A stretch of 64,000 bases of DNA from Agromyces archimandritae. Lineage in GTDB: Bacteria > Actinomycetota > Actinomycetes > Actinomycetales > Microbacteriaceae. Positions 41,617 through 50,062 of this stretch are shown in pieces. The translations under genes were made by a program, and so were the position numbers. The notes beneath the pieces are model-generated. The model was not told where the DNA came from and did not search any database. It saw only the letters and a list, made by a program, of their open reading frames with translations. The first letter of the stretch is position 1. Each line of letters opens with the position of its first letter. The stretch is taken from contig NZ_CP071696.1 of the NCBI RefSeq assembly GCF_018024495.1, positions 806,001 to 870,000 on the forward strand. The letters run 5' to 3'.

Positions 41617-43130
41617 CGCTCCTCGGCGAACTCCGCCGTGCCGAGGCGGGCGGCGTCGGCGTCGCCGCCGCGACCGATGCGTTCGTAGACCTCGGGGCGC
41701 CGGCGGAGGGCGAAGCCCCAGAAGACGGCGGCGATGCCGGGCACGATCGCGATGGCCGGCAGGAGGAAGGTCGTCGCATCGGGCTCGGCCTGGCCGAGGA
41801 GCACCGCGAAGTTCGCGATGATGAGGCCGAGGACGACGAGCAGGGCGATCGCCGAGATCAGCGGGGCGATGAGGCGACTGCCGGCGCCGACGCCGCGGGC
41901 ATCGCGGCGGAAGAAGCCGATGACGGCGATCGAGACGACGGCCATGAGCAGGACGAGGCCGAGCGCACCGGTGTTGGTGAGCCAGGTGAAGAGGGTGATG
42001 ACCGGGTACGGGCCCGCGGCCGGATCCCAGCCGGCCTCGGCGATCGCGAAGCCGACGATGACGACGACGGCGATGGCCGACTGGGTGAGGGAGCCGGCGA
42101 CGGGGCCGCCGCCGCGGCCGACGACCGCGAGCCTGGCCGGCAGCACGCCCTCGCGGCCGAGGGAGAAGAGGTAGCGGGCGACGGCGTTGTGGAAGCTCAC
42201 GAGCGCGGCGAAGATGCTCGTGATGAACAGCAGCGACATGACGTCGACCCAGACGGTGCCGAGGCGTTCGGCGACGAAGCCGAAGAACAGCGGCGGGCCG
42301 GCCTCTTCGGCGGTGATGCCGGCGGGGTCGGTGATCTTGTCGACGCCGATGCCGAGGGCCAGGGCCCACGAGCTGATCGCGTAGAAGACGCCGATGACCG
42401 AGACGGCCAGGAAGGTGGCGCGCGGGATGGTGCGCTTCGGGTCCTTGGACTCCTCGCCGTAGATCGCGGCGGATTCGAAGCCCATGAAGGCGGCCACGCC
42501 GAAGGCGAGGACGGCGCCGACGCCGGGCACGAAGAGCGAGGCCGGGTCGACGGGCGCGGCCGAGAATCCGTCGGCGGGCTGTGCGAAGGCGACGATGTCG
42601 AAGACGATGACGACGATGAACTCGGCGGCGACGAGCACCCCGAGCACCTTCGCCGACAGGTCGACGCGGTTCACACCCATCCACCCGACGATGAGGATGC
42701 CGACGAGCACCCCGACCCACCACGGGATGTCGGCACCGGTCTTCTCGGCGATGAACGTCGAGACCTGGAAGCCGAACATGCCCCAGATGCCGATCTGCAT
42801 CATGTTGTACGCGATCAGGGCGACGACGGATGCGCCGACGCCGGTCGGCCGGCCGAGGCCGCGGGCGACATACGCGTAGAAGGCGCCGGCGTTGGTGACG
42901 AAGCGGCTCATCGCGGCGTAGCCGATCGCGAAGACGGCGAGGGCGGCGGCGAGCACGATGAAGCCGACCGGCACGCCGGCGATGTGCGTGACCGAGAAGG
43001 TGCTCGTGACGCCGCCTGCGATGACGGTGAGGGGTGCGGATGCCGCGACGATGAGGAAGGCGACGGCGATGACGCCGAGGCGGCGGTCCTTCGCGCCCGT
43101 CGAGGGCGCCTGGGTGGCTGATGCGGGCAT
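41613..43130 (-). CDS. APC-family amine/amino acid permease
   Basis: A 505-residue APC-superfamily carrier with twelve hydrophobic helices. The first helix region DRRLGVIAVAFLIVAASAPL and GYAAMSRFVTNAGAFYAYV are family hallmarks. ATG 43130 has AAGGAG seven bases upstream. It is the first gene of a two-gene unit with the SDR. Its promoter carries both the 21-bp-spaced AraC repeats (43192-43228) and the TetR-type palindrome covering the -10 region (43165-43181). Together with the amine oxidase this points to uptake of a primary amine or its amino acid. Confidence 0.87.
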   Translation of the reverse strand: MPASATQAPSTGAKDRRLGVIAVAFLIVAASAPLTVIAGGVTSTFSVTHIAGVPVGFIVLAAALAVFAIGYAAMSRFVTNAGAFYAYVARGLGRPTGVGASVVALIAYNMMQIGIWGMFGFQVSTFIAEKTGADIPWWVGVLVGILIVGWMGVNRVDLSAKVLGVLVAAEFIVVIVFDIVAFAQPADGFSAAPVDPASLFVPGVGAVLAFGVAAFMGFESAAIYGEESKDPKRTIPRATFLAVSVIGVFYAISSWALALGIGVDKITDPAGITAEEAGPPLFFGFVAERLGTVWVDVMSLLFITSIFAALVSFHNAVARYLFSLGREGVLPARLAVVGRGGGPVAGSLTQSAIAVVVIVGFAIAEAGWDPAAGPYPVITLFTWLTNTGALGLVLLMAVVSIAVIGFFRRDARGVGAGSRLIAPLISAIALLVVLGLIIANFAVLLGQAEPDATTFLLPAIAIVPGIAAVFWGFALRRRPEVYERIGRGGDADAARLGTAEFAEER

Positions 43131-43164
43131 GGGGATCTCCTTCGACGCGGCCGGGTGCCCGTCG

Positions 43165-43181
43165 ATTCTCCGACGGGAGAA
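43165..43181. promoter_or_regulatory. TetR-type operator on the permease -10 box
   Basis: TTCTCC-GACG-GGAGAA (43166-43181) is a perfect 6-bp dyad. With the preceding A it matches the palindrome at 43925-43940 in 15 of 16 bases. On the minus strand its end reads GAGAAT (43165-43170), the -10-like box of the permease. A repressor bound here would compete with polymerase. Confidence 0.75.
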
Positions 43182-43191
43182 CGTCTGCGGC

Positions 43192-43228
43192 TGTGCCGTG
43201 CGTGCACGACGCTTGACCGGGCGGGCAC
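43192..43228 (-). promoter_or_regulatory. Tandem AraC-type operator of the permease
   Basis: On the minus strand GTGCCCGCCCGGTCAA (43228-43213) and GTGCACGCACGGCACA (43207-43192) are 21 bp apart. The proximal copy ends exactly 21 nt before the GAGAAT box at 43170-43165, the same spacing seen at the amine oxidase and aldehyde dehydrogenase promoters. Confidence 0.7.
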
Positions 43229-43275
43229 GATGGGCCGGGGTGCGGATGCCGTCGCGCACCGCCTGCGGGCGACCC

Positions 43276-43869
43276 CTACTCCCCCGCGAGCCCGTCGAGG
43301 AGTTCGTCGAGCGCGGCCCGCTGCCGTTCGGGGCTCGCCAGTTCGGGGGCCAGGCGGCTCATCGCCTGCAGGCCCGTCATCATCCACATGAGGCGGTCGA
43401 GGACGACGGTGTCGGGGGTGGATGCCGTGACCTCGCCGGCATCCCGGGCCGCGGCCAGATGCCGGGCGAGCTCGCCGAGCCAGGCGCACGTGTGCGTGCG
43501 GTAGATGCGGGCGAGGCGTTCGTTCGAGACGGCGCGCTCCCAGAAGGCGACGACGATGCGGGCCTCGGTGCGGCGCTCCTCGTCGAGCGGCATGATCTCG
43601 GCGGCGAGGCGGCGGAGCGCCTCGAGGCCGGCCAGCTCGCCGATGGCGGCTTCGGCCCGCTCGTTGGTGCGGGCGAAGGCGCGCAGGTATGCGGCTTCGA
43701 GGAGTTCGTCCTTGCTCGCGAAGTAGGGCTTGACGGCACCGTTGGCCAGGCCCTGCTCGGCAGCGACGCGGCGGAGCGTGACGGCATCCACCCCTTCGCG
43801 CTCGATGATGCGCCAGGTGACGTCGATGATCTCGTCGCGGCGCGCGTCCTTGTCGACGATTCGCGGCAT
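43276..43869 (-). CDS. TetR-family repressor
   Basis: A 197-residue TetR regulator. The HTH region runs DKDARRDEIIDVTWRIIERE, VTLRRVAAEQGLANGAVKPY and FASKDELLEAAYLRAFA. The C-terminal helices form the ligand pocket. ATG 43869 has AAGGAG five bases upstream, better placed than a GTG six bases earlier. It sits between its two probable operators (43166 and 43926). The second is about 60 bases before its own start, so autoregulation is expected. The inducer is probably the amine, aldehyde or acid of the pathway. Confidence 0.87.
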   Translation of the reverse strand: MPRIVDKDARRDEIIDVTWRIIEREGVDAVTLRRVAAEQGLANGAVKPYFASKDELLEAAYLRAFARTNERAEAAIGELAGLEALRRLAAEIMPLDEERRTEARIVVAFWERAVSNERLARIYRTHTCAWLGELARHLAAARDAGEVTASTPDTVVLDRLMWMMTGLQAMSRLAPELASPERQRAALDELLDGLAGE

Positions 43870-43924
43870 GCGCACTCCTTCGCGGCGCTTTTCGCACCCC
43901 TGGGCATCGTAGCGGCGATGAGTT

Positions 43925-43941
43925 ATTCTCCCACGGGAGAG
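43925..43941. promoter_or_regulatory. TetR-type operator in the TetR / amine oxidase divergent region
   Basis: TTCTCC-CACG-GGAGAG (43926-43941) is the second copy of the palindrome at 43166-43181 (ATTCTCCSACGGGAGA in common). Its minus-strand end reads GAGAAT, a possible -10 box for tetR itself. Confidence 0.75.
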
Positions 43942-43956
43942 TCAAATGCTCCGACC

Positions 43957-43993
43957 GTGCGTGCCCGTCCAAGGCCCCGGCGCTCACGGTCAA
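43957..43993 (+). promoter_or_regulatory. Tandem AraC-type operator of the amine oxidase
   Basis: GTGCGTGCCCGTCCAA (43957-43972) and CGGCGCTCACGGTCAA (43978-43993) are spaced by 21 bp. GAGACT at 44015-44020 follows the proximal copy after exactly 21 nt and is the likely -10 box. The amine oxidase ATG is 27 bases further on. Confidence 0.7.
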
Positions 43994-44047
43994 CCGCAGG
44001 CCCGGCAGCCCGCCGAGACTGGGAACGCCTGACGCGAAGAGGTTCCG

Positions 44048-46078
44048 ATGACGCACCACGACGACACGACGCACGACCACGGCGCGGCGCACGACGCGCA
44101 CCGCCACGACGCCCGCACGCACACGCAGACCGCGGTCGCCCACCCGCTCGACCCGCTCACGGCCGACGAGATCGCCGCCGCCCGCGAGATCCTCGTAGGC
44201 GCCGGCCTCGTCACCGAGACGACCCGCGTGCCCCAGCTCCTGCCCGTCGAACCGGGCAAGGCCGAACTCGCCGAGTGGATGCCCGGGGCATCCATCGACC
44301 GTCGCGTCGACGTCACCCTCCTCGAGCCCGCCACCGGCCGCGCGAGCAAGGCCGTCGTCTCGATCACCCGCCGCACCGTCGACGAAACACGGGAGCTCGC
44401 CACGGGCGAAGCGCCCTACGGGCAGCCGCAGTACCTCTTCGAGGAGTACGAACGGGCCGAGGAGATCGCCAAGGCCGACCCTGCCTGGCAGGCCGCCATG
44501 CGCCGCCGCGGCCTCGAAGACCGCATGGAACTGGCGTTCTGCTCCCCGCTCGCGCCCGGCTTCTTCAACCGCGCCGACGAGGTCGGCCGCCGGGTCATCC
44601 GCTCCCTCACCTTCCTCCGCGACCACCCCGACGACAGCCCCTGGGCCCACCCCGTCGAAGGCCTCATCGTCCACATCGACCTCACCGAGGGCCGCGTCAT
44701 CCGCGTCGAGGACGACGGCGACGTGCCTGTGCCGGCAGAGGGCGGCAACTACACCCCCGAGGCCGTCGGCCCGGCCCGCACGAGCCTGAAGCCCATCGAG
44801 ATCACCCAGCCCGAGGGCCCGAGCTTCACCGTCGACGGCAGCGCCGTCGAGTGGGAGAACTGGAAGTTCCGCGTCGGTTTCAACGCCCGCGAAGGGCTCG
44901 TGCTGAACCAGGTCACGTTCCGCGACGGCGACGAGGATCGTTCAGTGCTGCACCGCGCGAGCGTTCCCGAAATGGTCGTGCCCTACGGCGACACCACCTC
45001 CACCCGCTTCTGGATCAGCTACTTCGACGCCGGCGAATACCTGCTCGGCAAGAATGCGAACTCGCTCGCCCTCGGCTGCGACTGCCTCGGCGTCATCCAC
45101 TACTTCGACGTCTTCGTCGCCGACGACCACGGCCACCCCGTGAAGATCCCCCAGGTCGTCTGCATGCACGAGGAGGACTACGGCATCCTCTGGAAGCACA
45201 CCGACCTCGACGGCCGCTCCGACGTGCGCCGCAGCCGCCGCCTCGTCATCTCGTACTTCTCGACCATCGGCAACTACGACTACGGCTTCTTCTGGTACCT
45301 CTACCTCGACGGCACCATCCAGGTCGAAGCGAAGGCCACCGGCATCGTCTTCGCCGGCGCCGGCATCCCGGGCGAAACGAACCCGCACGCCCCCGAGATC
45401 GCACCCGGCCTCTTCGCGCCCGTGCACCAGCACCTCTTCTGCGCGCGCCTGGACGTCGCCATCGACGGCGAAGACAACACGGTCTCCGAAGTGGATGCCG
45501 TCGGCATCCCCACCGGCCCCGACAACCCCTACGGCAACGCCTTCACCTGGACCGAGACGAAGCTCGCCCGCGAGTCGGAGGCCGCCCGCCTCGCCGACCC
45601 CACGAAGGCGCGCGCCTGGAAGGTCGCGAGCGCCTCGCGCACCAACCGGCTCGGCAAGCCCACCGCCTACCACCTGCTGCCGCAGGCATCGGCGACCCTG
45701 CTCGCCCAGCCCGACTCCACCGTCTACGCACGGGCGACGTTCGCGACCAAGCACCTGTGGGCGACCGCCTTCGACGACGCCGAGCGCTTCCCCGCCGGCG
45801 ACGAGCCGAACGCGCACGCCGGCGGCGCAGGCCTGCCCGCCTGGACGGCCGCCGACCGCGACCTCGACGGCACCGACGTCGTGCTCTGGCACGTCTTCGG
45901 CCCCACCCACATCCCGCGCCCGGAGGACTGGCCCATCATGCCCGTCGACTACTCCGGCTTCATGTTCAAGCCCGTCGGCTTCCTCGACCGCAACCCCGCG
46001 CTCGACCTGCCCGACTGGTCGCAGCACGGCGGCGGCGCGAGCTGCTGCAGCGGCGGCGAGTGCAGCTGCGGGCACTAG
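44048..46078 (+). CDS. Copper-containing primary amine oxidase (topaquinone)
   Basis: A 676-residue copper amine oxidase. It converts R-CH2-NH2 plus O2 and water to aldehyde, ammonia and hydrogen peroxide. The topaquinone precursor is Tyr410 in TIGNYDYGFF. Copper ligands are His460 and His462 (PVHQHLFC) and His621 (GPTHIPRPEDW). The catalytic Asp is Asp327 (YFDAGEYLLG). Two terminal oddities stand out: a His/Asp-rich N-terminus (THHDDTTHDHGAAHDAHRHD) and a Cys-rich C-terminal tail ending CCSGGECSCGH, both suited to metal handling. No signal peptide is seen, so it is cytoplasmic. Control by the AraC repeats and TetR palindrome upstream is inferred. Confidence 0.95.
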   Translation: MTHHDDTTHDHGAAHDAHRHDARTHTQTAVAHPLDPLTADEIAAAREILVGAGLVTETTRVPQLLPVEPGKAELAEWMPGASIDRRVDVTLLEPATGRASKAVVSITRRTVDETRELATGEAPYGQPQYLFEEYERAEEIAKADPAWQAAMRRRGLEDRMELAFCSPLAPGFFNRADEVGRRVIRSLTFLRDHPDDSPWAHPVEGLIVHIDLTEGRVIRVEDDGDVPVPAEGGNYTPEAVGPARTSLKPIEITQPEGPSFTVDGSAVEWENWKFRVGFNAREGLVLNQVTFRDGDEDRSVLHRASVPEMVVPYGDTTSTRFWISYFDAGEYLLGKNANSLALGCDCLGVIHYFDVFVADDHGHPVKIPQVVCMHEEDYGILWKHTDLDGRSDVRRSRRLVISYFSTIGNYDYGFFWYLYLDGTIQVEAKATGIVFAGAGIPGETNPHAPEIAPGLFAPVHQHLFCARLDVAIDGEDNTVSEVDAVGIPTGPDNPYGNAFTWTETKLARESEAARLADPTKARAWKVASASRTNRLGKPTAYHLLPQASATLLAQPDSTVYARATFATKHLWATAFDDAERFPAGDEPNAHAGGAGLPAWTAADRDLDGTDVVLWHVFGPTHIPRPEDWPIMPVDYSGFMFKPVGFLDRNPALDLPDWSQHGGGASCCSGGECSCGH

Positions 46079-46084
46079 CCCCGA

Positions 46085-46119
46085 GTGGATGCCGCGGGGC
46101 GCCGCCCCCCGGCATCCAC
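46085..46119 (+). terminator. Hairpin after the amine oxidase gene
   Basis: GTGGATGCC (46085-46093) pairs with GGCATCCAC (46111-46119), with an inner GCGGGGC/GCCCC-type stem. It starts six bases after the amine oxidase stop and belongs to the GTGGATGCCG hairpin family. Confidence 0.65.
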
Positions 46120-46146
46120 CGCCGCGCTCCCGATGAAAGGACCCGT

Positions 46147-46203
46147 ATGAGCGAGCCGACCCTCACCGACCCCCGTCTCGACCCGGCGCGGAGCCTCGCA
46201 TGA
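46147..46203 (+). CDS. 18-codon leader peptide overlapping the amidohydrolase
   Basis: ATG 46147 encodes MSEPTLTDPRLDPARSLA and stops in the TGA that overlaps the ATG of the next gene (46200-46203). GAAAGGA lies five bases before its start, a better site than the one before the large gene. It may serve translational coupling, or be a decayed short gene. No conserved family is recognised. Confidence 0.45.
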   Translation: MSEPTLTDPRLDPARSLA

Positions 46204-47891
46204 GCACGGGCGCCGGTGCCGGCGGGCGGATGCCGGTCGCCGATCTCCTGCTGACGAACGCGGACATCCGCACGATGGATCCGGCCCGGCCGCGCGCCGG
46301 CCCCCTGGCCGTGGGCGGCGGTCGCATCCTCGCCGTCGGCGACGACGCCCTCGCCCTCCGCGGGCCGGAGACCGTGGTGCGCGACCTCGGCGGCGCGACC
46401 GTGCTGCCGGGCCTGGCCGATGTGCACAATCACCACGCCGTCGCCGGCCGCACCGAGCTCTTCGAGCTCTCCGTGAGCACGCAAGCCGGGCTCGAGGAGA
46501 TCCTGGACGCCGTCGCCGCGCACGCCTCCGGCCTCCCCGAAGACGCCTGGGTCACCGGCGGCGCCTGGGCCTCGACCCTCATGCCCGTGCTGAACCGGGC
46601 ATCCGTCCGCCGTCGCCTCGACGAGGCCGCCGGGGGTCGGCCCGTCATGCTCGCCGAGGACAGCCGGCACAACCGCTGGGCGAACACGCGCGCCCTCGAA
46701 CTCGCCGGCATCACCGCCGAGACCGTGCCGGGCGACGGCGGCGTCGTCATGCTCGACCCCGAGACCGGAGAGCCGAGCGGCGTGCTGCTCGAATCGGCCG
46801 GCATCCCCGTCGAACAGGCCTTCGCCGCCGGCGGCGGGCTCACCGCCCGGCAGCACCGGGAGGCATCCCGTCGCGGCATCGAGATCCTCGGCTCGTACGG
46901 CATCACGGCGTTCCAGGATGCCGCGGTCTCCCTCGAGATCCTCGGCGCCCTCCGAGACCTCGACACCGCCGGCGAACTCGACGCCTGGGTCGTCTCCTCG
47001 CTCACCGTGAACGACCAGATCTTCGGCTACGAACTCGTCGGCGAGGGCCTCGTCGCACGCGGCGAGGAGTTCCGCACCGAGCACCACCGGCCGGACTTCG
47101 TGAAGATCTTCCTCGACGGCACCCCGCCGGCGCGCACCGCCGCCTTCCTCGAACCGTATCTGCCCGACGACGCCCACGGCGACTGCTACCGCGGGGCGAC
47201 GACGATGCCGCCCGAGGAGCTCGAGGGGTGGCTGCGCCGGGTCGCCTCGGCGGGGCTGTCGGCGAAGATCCACTGCACGGGCGACGGATCCGCCCGGCTC
47301 GTGCTCGACACCGTCGAACGGCTACGCGCCGAGGGCTTCGACCGTGCCAGGTTCCATGTCGCGCACGGCCAGTTCCTCGCCGACGAGGACATCCCGCGGC
47401 TGGCTTCGCTCGGGGTGGATGCCGACATCTCGCCCTTCATCTGGTTCCCCGGCGTCATCCCCGAGGCGATCGCGGCCGTGCTGCCGCCCGAGCGGGCCGC
47501 ACGCATGCAGCCGAACCGCGCACTGCTCGACGCCGGTGCCGTGCTCGCCGGCGGAAGCGACTGGCCCGTCTCGGAGTCGCCGAACCCGTGGGAGGCGATC
47601 CAGGGCCTCGTCACCCGTGCCGACCCGCTCGGCCGGGTGCCCGGGACGCTGTGGCCCGAGCAGGCGATCACCCTCGACGAGGCCGTGACCGCGTTCACGA
47701 TCGGTGCCGTCACGGCGATGGGGCTGGCCGCCGAGACCGGCACGCTCGAGCCCGGGAAGTCGGCCGACTTCACGGTGCTCGATCGCGACCCGTGGGCCGT
47801 GCCCGCCGACGAGCTCGTGCGGACGCGCAGCCTGGAGACGTGGTTCGCGGGGCGCCGGGTCTTCGACCGGGCTTCCTCCTGCACCGGTTGA
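46200..47891 (+). CDS. Amidohydrolase-family metal-dependent hydrolase (YtcJ-like)
   Basis: A 563-residue amidohydrolase of the large YtcJ/exoenzyme-regulatory group. It starts with the composite-domain pattern ADLLLTNADIRTMD. The metal site is suggested by GLADVHNHHAVAG (His-x-His near residue 75), KIHCTGDGSARL, FHVAHGQFL and GGSDWPVSE. LEPGKSADFTVLDRDPW is the closing beta block. It would hydrolyse an amide, formamide or similar bond, perhaps releasing the amine for the oxidase upstream. A weak GGAG six bases upstream and the overlapping leader peptide suggest coupled translation. Confidence 0.8.
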   Translation: MSTGAGAGGRMPVADLLLTNADIRTMDPARPRAGPLAVGGGRILAVGDDALALRGPETVVRDLGGATVLPGLADVHNHHAVAGRTELFELSVSTQAGLEEILDAVAAHASGLPEDAWVTGGAWASTLMPVLNRASVRRRLDEAAGGRPVMLAEDSRHNRWANTRALELAGITAETVPGDGGVVMLDPETGEPSGVLLESAGIPVEQAFAAGGGLTARQHREASRRGIEILGSYGITAFQDAAVSLEILGALRDLDTAGELDAWVVSSLTVNDQIFGYELVGEGLVARGEEFRTEHHRPDFVKIFLDGTPPARTAAFLEPYLPDDAHGDCYRGATTMPPEELEGWLRRVASAGLSAKIHCTGDGSARLVLDTVERLRAEGFDRARFHVAHGQFLADEDIPRLASLGVDADISPFIWFPGVIPEAIAAVLPPERAARMQPNRALLDAGAVLAGGSDWPVSESPNPWEAIQGLVTRADPLGRVPGTLWPEQAITLDEAVTAFTIGAVTAMGLAAETGTLEPGKSADFTVLDRDPWAVPADELVRTRSLETWFAGRRVFDRASSCTG

Positions 47892-47952
47892 GAGCCGCGC
47901 CACCCGCGCCCGCGGCGCTGCCGAGACCGCCGCCTGTGCAGGTCTCATGCCT

Positions 47953-47973
47953 GATATCCACATCATCGATATC
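47953..47973. promoter_or_regulatory. LysR-type T-N11-A box upstream of aldoxime dehydratase
   Basis: GATATC-N9-GATATC forms an ATATC/GATAT dyad with the T-N11-A spacing of LysR-regulator sites. It is in the AT-richer 190-base gap before the aldoxime dehydratase gene, whose operon encodes a LysR protein (49145). Confidence 0.55.
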
Positions 47974-48081
47974 GCTCTCCACTGTTATGAGCTGGACTGA
48001 AATCTCTTCGTCATGGTTCAGTAACAGCCGTGCGCCTTCCATCCCCGAGGATGGCGCTCGATGGAGAGCAGAGGAGACGCG

Positions 48082-49152
48082 ATGTCGTGGCAGCCCGAAT
48101 ACCCGAGGCGCATCCCCGAACGCCGACCGGCGGGCCACCGGCCGAGAGCCCCGAGATGGTCGGCGGAATTCGAGCGGCCGTTCACCGCCGTCACGTCCGA
48201 CTACTACGCCGTGCAGGTCCGCGACGCATCCGACCCGGCGGTCGACGTCTTCCTCGACATCGCCGCGGCATCGGTCGACGCCGGCGTCGGCGATGCACCC
48301 GACGCATCCGAGATCCTCACGCACCGCACGGCGGACGCCGTCGACGTGATCTTCCTCGGCTATTGGACCGACCCGACCCGCCACGCACGTTGGGCGCGGC
48401 ACTCGGCGCTCGGCCGATGGTTTCGCGACCTCGACGCCGCAGAGGTCGAACACGGCGCCTGGCGGGAGACGATCCAGGTCCCGCTCGAACGCGCCGAGAC
48501 GATCTACTCCTCCCCCGACCGGGAGTTCGGGTTCGCGGCCTGCGAGGGCATCCGGCTCGGCTCGACCACGTCGAACGGATACTTCGGTGCCGCCCGCGAC
48601 CGCATGCCGCTGTCTGCGATCGACCCTCTCGAAGCACCCGCGCCGCACACCCGCCGCGAATCGGTGCCGAGCGCCGGCCGTCGCCTTCGCGCGGCGCTCG
48701 GCCTGAACGTCGCCGTCATCCGCAGCGGGCAGTACTGGGAGGCATCCACCGGCGAGCAACTCGAGGACTACGAGCGGGAGCTCGAACCGAAGCTGCTGGC
48801 CGGCATGGACTATCTCGCGACGAACCCGGACGACACGGGCACCATCTCGCTCAGGATCCTGCGCAGCGGCGACCCGCGCACCGTGCCCGCCAGGCGCGAG
48901 ACCAGCGTGCTCGGCCACTTCTCCTCCCTCGAGCAACTCGAGACGTGGGCGGCGAACCACGCCACGCACGCGGCGATCTACGAACACGCCATCGCGAAGA
49001 ACCGCCAGTACGGCGAAGCGCGACAGGTCACGACCTGGCACGAGGTGTTCGTCCTCGCCGAGTCGACGCGCTTCGAATACGTCAACTGCCACCCCGCGAC
49101 CGGCGTGCTCGCCTATGCCGAGGAACTCTGGCAACCGGTCGGCCATGACTGA
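48082..49152 (+). CDS. Phenylacetaldoxime dehydratase-family haem protein
   Basis: A 356-residue aldoxime dehydratase. The family uses ferrous haem to convert aldoximes to nitriles and water. Family blocks include VFLGYWTDPTRHARW-like sequence (VIFLGYWTDPTRHARWARH), GGYWGAARDR-like sequence (SNGYFGAARDRMPLSA), HFSSLEQLETWAANHATHAA and TWHEVFVL. His296 in the WAANHATH segment and His320 in TWHE fall where the haem ligand and catalytic His of Rhodococcus enzymes lie (about 299 and 320). ATG 48082 has GAGGAG five bases upstream. It is followed by an overlapping LysR gene and a nitrilase, completing the aldoxime-nitrile pathway to a carboxylic acid. Confidence 0.9.
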   Translation: MSWQPEYPRRIPERRPAGHRPRAPRWSAEFERPFTAVTSDYYAVQVRDASDPAVDVFLDIAAASVDAGVGDAPDASEILTHRTADAVDVIFLGYWTDPTRHARWARHSALGRWFRDLDAAEVEHGAWRETIQVPLERAETIYSSPDREFGFAACEGIRLGSTTSNGYFGAARDRMPLSAIDPLEAPAPHTRRESVPSAGRRLRAALGLNVAVIRSGQYWEASTGEQLEDYERELEPKLLAGMDYLATNPDDTGTISLRILRSGDPRTVPARRETSVLGHFSSLEQLETWAANHATHAAIYEHAIAKNRQYGEARQVTTWHEVFVLAESTRFEYVNCHPATGVLAYAEELWQPVGHD

Positions 49153-50062
49153 TCGCGACGACGCGGACCTCCGCGCCCACGATCTGAACCTCTTCGTCGT
49201 CTTCTCCGCACTCATGGAGGAGCGGAGCGTGACCCGGGCTGCGAAACGGCTCCACATGAGCCAGTCCGCCGTCAGCGCCGCCCTCGGCAGACTGCGACGC
49301 GCGCACGGGGACCCGCTGTTCACGCGGGTGCCGCACGGCGTCGTGCCGACGCTTCGGGCGCAGCGGATGCAGGGTGCCGTCGCCGAGGCCCTGCGGGCCA
49401 TGCACACCGCCGTCGGCGGTGCGCGGGTGTTCGAACCCGAGCGCGACCGTTTCACCCTGCGGATCGGGATGTCGGACGACCTCGAAGCCCTCCTGATGCC
49501 GCGGCTGCTCTCGCGCGTCTCGCCTGCGGCCCCGGGGATGAGCGCCTACGGGGTGCAGACGAACCGCCTCGGCCTGCCGGCGCTGCTGGAGTCCGCCCAG
49601 GTGGATATCGGGGTCGTCGCGAACTCGGCGTGGAACAGCAGCCTGCGTCATCGCGTGCTCTTCCGCTCCGGGTACCTCTCGGTCTACGACGAGCGGCAGC
49701 TCGGCCCCCGCGCCGGATTCACGCTCGACGAATACCTCGCCATCCCCCACGTCATGGTGTCGTTCGATGCGACCAGGGGGATCGTCGACGACGAACTCGA
49801 CAAGCTCGGGCTGCAGCGCTTCAAGATCGCCTCGACGGCGCACTTCGCGATGGCGCCGCTCCTGCTGCGGCAAACACCGTCGGTGGCGACCGTGCCGAGC
49901 CATGTGGCGCGGGTCTTCGCCGACCAGTACGGGCTCGCGGTCTTCGAACCGCCCATCGACCTCCCCGACTACGAGGTCGCCGCGGTCTGGCATCAGACCC
50001 GCAACGAGGACCCCGAGATCAATTGGATCGTCGACACCATCGAGGAGTTGACGAAGGCATGA
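49145..50062 (+). CDS. LysR-family regulator of the aldoxime-nitrile operon
   Basis: A 305-residue LysR protein. The HTH is LNLFVVFSALMEERSVTRAA with KRLHMSQSAVSAALGRLR, and the effector-binding half follows. Its start overlaps the dehydratase stop by eight bases, and its stop overlaps the nitrilase start by four. A LysR gene on the same strand, embedded and coupled between the two enzymes it probably controls, is unusual, since LysR genes are mostly divergent. It would couple regulator level to enzyme level. The candidate site is the T-N11-A box at 47953-47973. Confidence 0.87.
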   Translation: MTDRDDADLRAHDLNLFVVFSALMEERSVTRAAKRLHMSQSAVSAALGRLRRAHGDPLFTRVPHGVVPTLRAQRMQGAVAEALRAMHTAVGGARVFEPERDRFTLRIGMSDDLEALLMPRLLSRVSPAAPGMSAYGVQTNRLGLPALLESAQVDIGVVANSAWNSSLRHRVLFRSGYLSVYDERQLGPRAGFTLDEYLAIPHVMVSFDATRGIVDDELDKLGLQRFKIASTAHFAMAPLLLRQTPSVATVPSHVARVFADQYGLAVFEPPIDLPDYEVAAVWHQTRNEDPEINWIVDTIEELTKA

